Of a DNA stretch of 7,374 nucleotides, positions 5,076 to 7,374 are shown in pieces. The position numbers were made by a program, and so were the translations under genes. The DNA is taken from positions 1-7,374 of the forward strand of contig CALNCD010000115.1 of assembly GCA_937874965.1 (NCBI GenBank). Direction: 5' to 3'. The stretch comes from an uncultured Erysipelotrichaceae bacterium (GTDB taxonomy: Bacteria > Bacillota_I > Bacilli_A > Erysipelotrichales > Erysipelotrichaceae). Positions within the stretch are counted from its first letter, which is position 1; each line of letters begins with the position of its first letter. Under the pieces are notes generated by a model. It saw only the letters and a list, made by a program, of their open reading frames with translations, was not told the origin of the DNA and did not search any database.

Positions 5076-5975
5076 ATGGAAATCCCTATGTTCATCATCA
5101 TTGTATTATGCCTCATCGCTGTGCTTCTTTTCCAAGCTGTGCGCTGCCATCGCGCCAGACTTCGAAGTATTGCACGGCTCAAGGGGTTTCAAACGAAAAG
5201 TGTTTTGCTTACACGTGGCGAAACAACCTATATCGATGAGGGCGAAGGCGAGGTCATCCTGTCCATCCATGGAATTTTCGGAGGCTATGATCAAGCCTAT
5301 GAAACCTGTCAGGATTTCAGGAAACAATTCCGGATCATCGCACCTTCCCGGTTTGGTTATCCAGGAAGTGATTGTCCGCAGGAGTGTTCGCCCCATGAGC
5401 AAGCTGCCGCTTTAGCAGAATTGCTGGATGAACTTGGGATTCGCAAAGTCAATGTGCTTGGAACATCCGCGGGAGGGACGATTGCCATCCGGTTTGCTTT
5501 GGATTATCCCGGACGAACGAATCGGTTGATTCTCTACTGTTCAGCGATGCCATATCCTGAAAAACCTGCCGTGTATGCAGACTATGCCGGGCCGCCAGGA
5601 TTCTTGATTCATGACTATCCGCTGTTGCTGATCAGTCCGTTTTTTAAAATGATTATGGGAATGGATCCCAAGACCATTCACACGATGCTGCCAGTGGCTT
5701 TCCGGCGCAAAGGAGTGCGTGTGGATGCAGGCATCACCAATCCGGATATGGCTAGGAATTACGATGGGTATCCTGTTGAAAATCTACGGATGCCCATCCT
5801 GATTCTTCATGCAAAAGATGACCAATTGGCGCGTTTTTCAGCTGTCGAAGCAGCACTTCCTCGTTTCAGAGACCCCGAGTTCATTCGTTTTGAAGAAGGC
5901 GGGCATCTTATGAAAGGCCATGCTGAATCCATTCGGCAATCCGTGTTGAAGTTTATGGCAAAACCTCCGGTATAA
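5076..5975 (+). CDS. Membrane-anchored alpha/beta-fold hydrolase
   Basis: The 299-residue protein has one N-terminal hydrophobic helix (about 4-22, IIIVLCLIAVLL core) followed by a strongly basic stretch (RCHRARLRSIARLK, 23-36). By the positive-inside rule this would keep the catalytic domain on the cytoplasmic side; I see no cleavage site. The alpha/beta hydrolase domain covers about 45-296: oxyanion-hole HGIFGG (65-70), nucleophile elbow GTSAGG with Ser131, likely acid Asp249 in HAKDDQL, and His277 in EGGHLMKGH. The triad is therefore complete. A cap or lid region lies around 155-235, rich in Pro and aromatic residues, typical of esterases, lipases and related C-C or ester hydrolases. The ATG at 5076 follows AAAGGAGG (5061-5068) by 7 bases. 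It is divergent from the AraC-domain gene, a likely regulator. Substrate is unknown. Confidence 0.9.
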   Translation: MEIPMFIIIVLCLIAVLLFQAVRCHRARLRSIARLKGFQTKSVLLTRGETTYIDEGEGEVILSIHGIFGGYDQAYETCQDFRKQFRIIAPSRFGYPGSDCPQECSPHEQAAALAELLDELGIRKVNVLGTSAGGTIAIRFALDYPGRTNRLILYCSAMPYPEKPAVYADYAGPPGFLIHDYPLLLISPFFKMIMGMDPKTIHTMLPVAFRRKGVRVDAGITNPDMARNYDGYPVENLRMPILILHAKDDQLARFSAVEAALPRFRDPEFIRFEEGGHLMKGHAESIRQSVLKFMAKPPV

Positions 5976-5980
5976 GCCTC

Positions 5981-6013
5981 AGGGACTAATCGTTTGCGAA
6001 AGGTCCTTTTTTT
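5981..6013 (+). terminator. Weak terminator for the hydrolase gene, inside the end of the opposing gene
   Basis: AGGGAC (5981-5986) can pair with GTCCTT (6003-6008), including one G-U pair, with further T residues to 6013. The 16-base loop can form a small inner TCG/CGA stem. It starts 5 bases after the hydrolase stop and lies mainly within the last codons of the minus-strand oxidoreductase. The minus strand has no T tract here, so it should act only on the plus strand. Confidence 0.45.
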
Positions 6014-6912
6014 CGTAGCTGAAGGAGAGCATCATTAGCAATACGATGAGAGACAAGGGCATCGCTGATGGCGATAGAGGCAGAGGGACGCTGTCTCAGA
6101 CTATCCAGAAATGCTTCGCACATGGCTTGGAACCCTCGTTTTGTCAACGTCGGCACCCAATCATTCTGTTTCGTTTCAATCTGCTGATTCGCTTCATAGC
6201 GGATGGTCTGGTTGAGATCACGGACCGTATAATTCATGTGATCAAAGAATACATCGATAATTTCCTCGTCAATTCCGTTGGTGTACTTCATGATGCACTG
6301 TGCATAGGAGGTCGTGCTTTTCAGGGTCAGAGCCACACCAGAGAACTTCTGGTCCTGCGTCAGTAACGCAGAGGCAAGACCTTCGACGCTTTCGTCATGC
6401 AGAAGATAGCGTGCTGTATCGATGACGTGGATAAAATCATCGAACAGCATTGTTTCCAGGTCCGTGAGATCCATGCGACGATTCTTCCGGTAGAGGACCA
6501 TGCTTGGTTTTTCTTCGCGGATCAGCGGTTGTATGGCCGGAACAAAACGGCGATTGAAACCGATGAAGCAGGGAACACCGGCACGCAGTGAAAACTGCTC
6601 CAATTCCAGGCAGTCATCGTAGTTGGCTGCAATCGGTTTATCCAGATGAACGGGGATCCCCGCAGCAATTGCCATTTTGGCCAAGGTCACATGGGCACGA
6701 GTTGCTGCAGCAATGAAAACACCCTCCAAGCCGCTTTCAAGGAATGCGTGCAAATCAGTGTACGATTCATGAATCCGATACTGTTTTTTCACCTGTTCAA
6801 GCGTTAAGGGATTACGGGTGCATAATACAAGTTCAACATCTGCCATCTGGCTGAGAACGGGCAGATAAGCTTTAGTGGCGAGATCACCTATTCCAAGGAT
6901 TCCGATGCGCAT
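5986..6912 (-). CDS. Gfo/Idh/MocA-family NAD(P)-dependent oxidoreductase, MviM (YceM)-like
   Basis: The 308-residue protein has the two-domain layout of the family. Residues about 1-118 form the Rossmann domain, with the nucleotide loop GILGIGDLA (4-12) and the cofactor-site DKPIA following HL. The C-terminal domain carries FDDFIHVIDTARYLL, the D-xxx-H-xx-D motif of the active site. GFNRRF, the DDxxHVxDTA run and the late WVPTLTKRGF segment match the E. coli MviM (YceM) subgroup, which also has DKP instead of the usual EKP, so that change is not a defect. Members oxidise or reduce sugars or related polyols in the cytoplasm, but the substrate of the MviM group is not firmly known to me. The ATG at 6912 has GAGGG 6 bases before it and an extended -10 promoter. 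It ends 10 bases from the convergent hydrolase gene. Confidence 0.92.
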   Translation of the reverse strand: MRIGILGIGDLATKAYLPVLSQMADVELVLCTRNPLTLEQVKKQYRIHESYTDLHAFLESGLEGVFIAAATRAHVTLAKMAIAAGIPVHLDKPIAANYDDCLELEQFSLRAGVPCFIGFNRRFVPAIQPLIREEKPSMVLYRKNRRMDLTDLETMLFDDFIHVIDTARYLLHDESVEGLASALLTQDQKFSGVALTLKSTTSYAQCIMKYTNGIDEEIIDVFFDHMNYTVRDLNQTIRYEANQQIETKQNDWVPTLTKRGFQAMCEAFLDSLRQRPSASIAISDALVSHRIANDALLQLRKKGPFAND

Positions 6913-6935
6913 TGACAGCCCTCTTTTCTTTGATT

Positions 6936-6944
6936 ATTGTACCA
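6936..6944 (-). promoter_or_regulatory. Extended -10 promoter of the oxidoreductase gene
   Basis: On the minus strand TGG-TACAAT (6944-6936) is an extended -10 element with a 5/6 hexamer. The start point would be near 6929, leaving a short leader of about 17 bases that contains the GAGGG ribosome-binding site. The -35 position (TGGGGT) is poor. The element suggests that the oxidoreductase is transcribed separately from nnrD. Confidence 0.5.
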
Positions 6945-6999
6945 GACTTCAAAGATAAACCCCAGAGCTTATCCTGCAGAAACCACCCTGTTGTAGTGG

Positions 7000-7015
7000 A
7001 CTTCAGGTTTGAAGT
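7000..7015. repeat. Small inverted repeat between nnrD and the oxidoreductase gene
   Basis: ACTTCA (7000-7005) and TGAAGT (7010-7015) are perfect 6-base arms around GGTT. It lies 34 bases after the nnrD stop on the minus strand. No T tract follows on that strand, so a terminator role is doubtful. The rest of the 137-base gap (6913-7049) holds the oxidoreductase promoter and nothing else I can name. Confidence 0.35.
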
Positions 7016-7049
7016 GGCTGATAAGTGAAATGATGGAAAGGATGTGTTC

Positions 7050-7374
7050 CTACCGGTCCTGTTCAATCCGTCTGAAAATTTCCGGTAGGATATCGATAAG
7101 GTCACTAGGGCTTAGTGAAGTCATTGATAGACGCTCAGCCCCAATATCGCCTGCAAGACCATGAAAATAAACCCCTGAACATGCTGCTGCAAAACTGTTC
7201 TTGTGCTGTGCAACAAATGAACCGATCATCCCGGATAGAACATCCCCGCTTCCGCCGGTTGCCATTCCTGGATTGCCTGTCGGATTGATAAACGTGTTTC
7301 CCTCGGGAGAAGCAACCACTGTTTGGTTTCCTTTCAGTACAACAACCACGCCATAGCGCTGGGCAAACTCATAG
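7050..7374 (-). CDS. nnrD: ADP-dependent (S)-NAD(P)H-hydrate dehydratase, C-terminal part
   Basis: The last 107 residues of the protein are visible; the frame stays open to base 7373, so the N-terminal part lies beyond the right edge. The segment begins AQRYGVVVVLKGNQTVVASP, followed by NPTGNPGMATGGSGDVLSG, the ribokinase-like signature of the YjeF C-terminal domain family, whose GSGD aspartate is catalytic. The enzyme repairs hydrated NADH and NADPH (NADHX, NADPHX) by ADP-driven dehydration in the cytoplasm. The protein may be free-standing NnrD (about 280 residues) or the fused NnrE-NnrD form (about 500), which the window cannot decide. The GTG at 7349 is an internal valine in conserved sequence, not the start. 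Nothing ties it to the following oxidoreductase gene, which has its own promoter 137 bases away. Confidence 0.93.
   Translation of the reverse strand, partial: YEFAQRYGVVVVLKGNQTVVASPEGNTFINPTGNPGMATGGSGDVLSGMIGSFVAQHKNSFAAACSGVYFHGLAGDIGAERLSMTSLSPSDLIDILPEIFRRIEQDR

Noticed and set aside
5106..5402. Minus-strand reading frame of 98 residues opposite the hydrolase gene.
   Set aside because: It is antisense to conserved hydrolase sequence, including the oxyanion-hole region, and shows no domain features.
6974..6992. AGGGTGG on the minus strand, reminiscent of the T-box antiterminator core.
   Set aside because: The following conserved ACCGCG part is absent (TTTCTGC here), no terminator/antiterminator pair is visible, and the downstream gene is not an amino-acid or tRNA-synthetase gene.
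6884..7105. A 73-residue minus-strand reading frame spanning the gap between nnrD and the oxidoreductase gene.
   Set aside because: It overlaps both real genes, contains the oxidoreductase promoter and ribosome-binding site, and its product has no recognisable domain or protein-like pattern.

Overview
The window is ordinary bacterial chromosome of moderate G+C, tightly packed, with nine protein genes (two cut by the window edges) and no RNA genes, mobile elements or CRISPR. Strong AAGGAG/GGAGG ribosome-binding sites, sigma-A-like promoters, a Bacillus YxjG/YxjH-type methionine-synthase homologue and an NnrD-type repair enzyme point to the Bacillota (Firmicutes). An Erysipelotrichia- or Clostridia-like host is possible, but that finer placement is only a guess.

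Left part (1-1810, plus strand). The C-terminal two thirds of an NAD(P)-dependent aldehyde dehydrogenase of succinate-semialdehyde dehydrogenase type runs in from the left. A 212-base gap follows, with a likely terminator and a clear promoter (TTGATG, 17 bases, TATAGT) for a HAD-family sugar-phosphate-type phosphatase or mutase.

Middle part (1830-4057). A strong hairpin terminator separates the HAD gene from a cobalamin-independent methionine synthase-like enzyme on the minus strand, whose zinc ligands are intact. A LysR-family regulator is divergent from it. Their 107-base shared intergenic region has textbook LysR architecture: a 15-base dyad with a T-N11-A core centred near -66 of the inferred methionine-synthase-like promoter, overlapping the regulator's own start point, plus a second half-site exactly 30 bp away. 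The regulator very probably controls the neighbour and itself.

Right-centre part (4061-5975). A Rob-like regulator is split into two genes: a 115-residue AraC DNA-binding domain and, 37 bases downstream in another frame, a free-standing 162-residue GyrI-like effector-binding domain with its own GGAGG and a TTG start. Divergent from them is a membrane-anchored alpha/beta hydrolase with an intact Ser-Asp-His triad. The 141-base region between holds a perfect 21-base palindrome and a second 6-bp-arm dyad over the hydrolase's likely -10. This looks like a small effector-responsive regulator plus target-enzyme unit, though the effector is unknown.

Right part (5986-7374, minus strand). A Gfo/Idh/MocA oxidoreductase resembling E. 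coli MviM (YceM) has its own extended -10 promoter. Upstream of it, the C-terminal end of the ADP-dependent NAD(P)HX dehydratase NnrD runs off the right edge. Genes change direction repeatedly, so most appear to be transcribed singly. The most interesting items are the LysR operator layout and the split AraC/GyrI pair with its palindromes. I see no clearly new multi-gene system.
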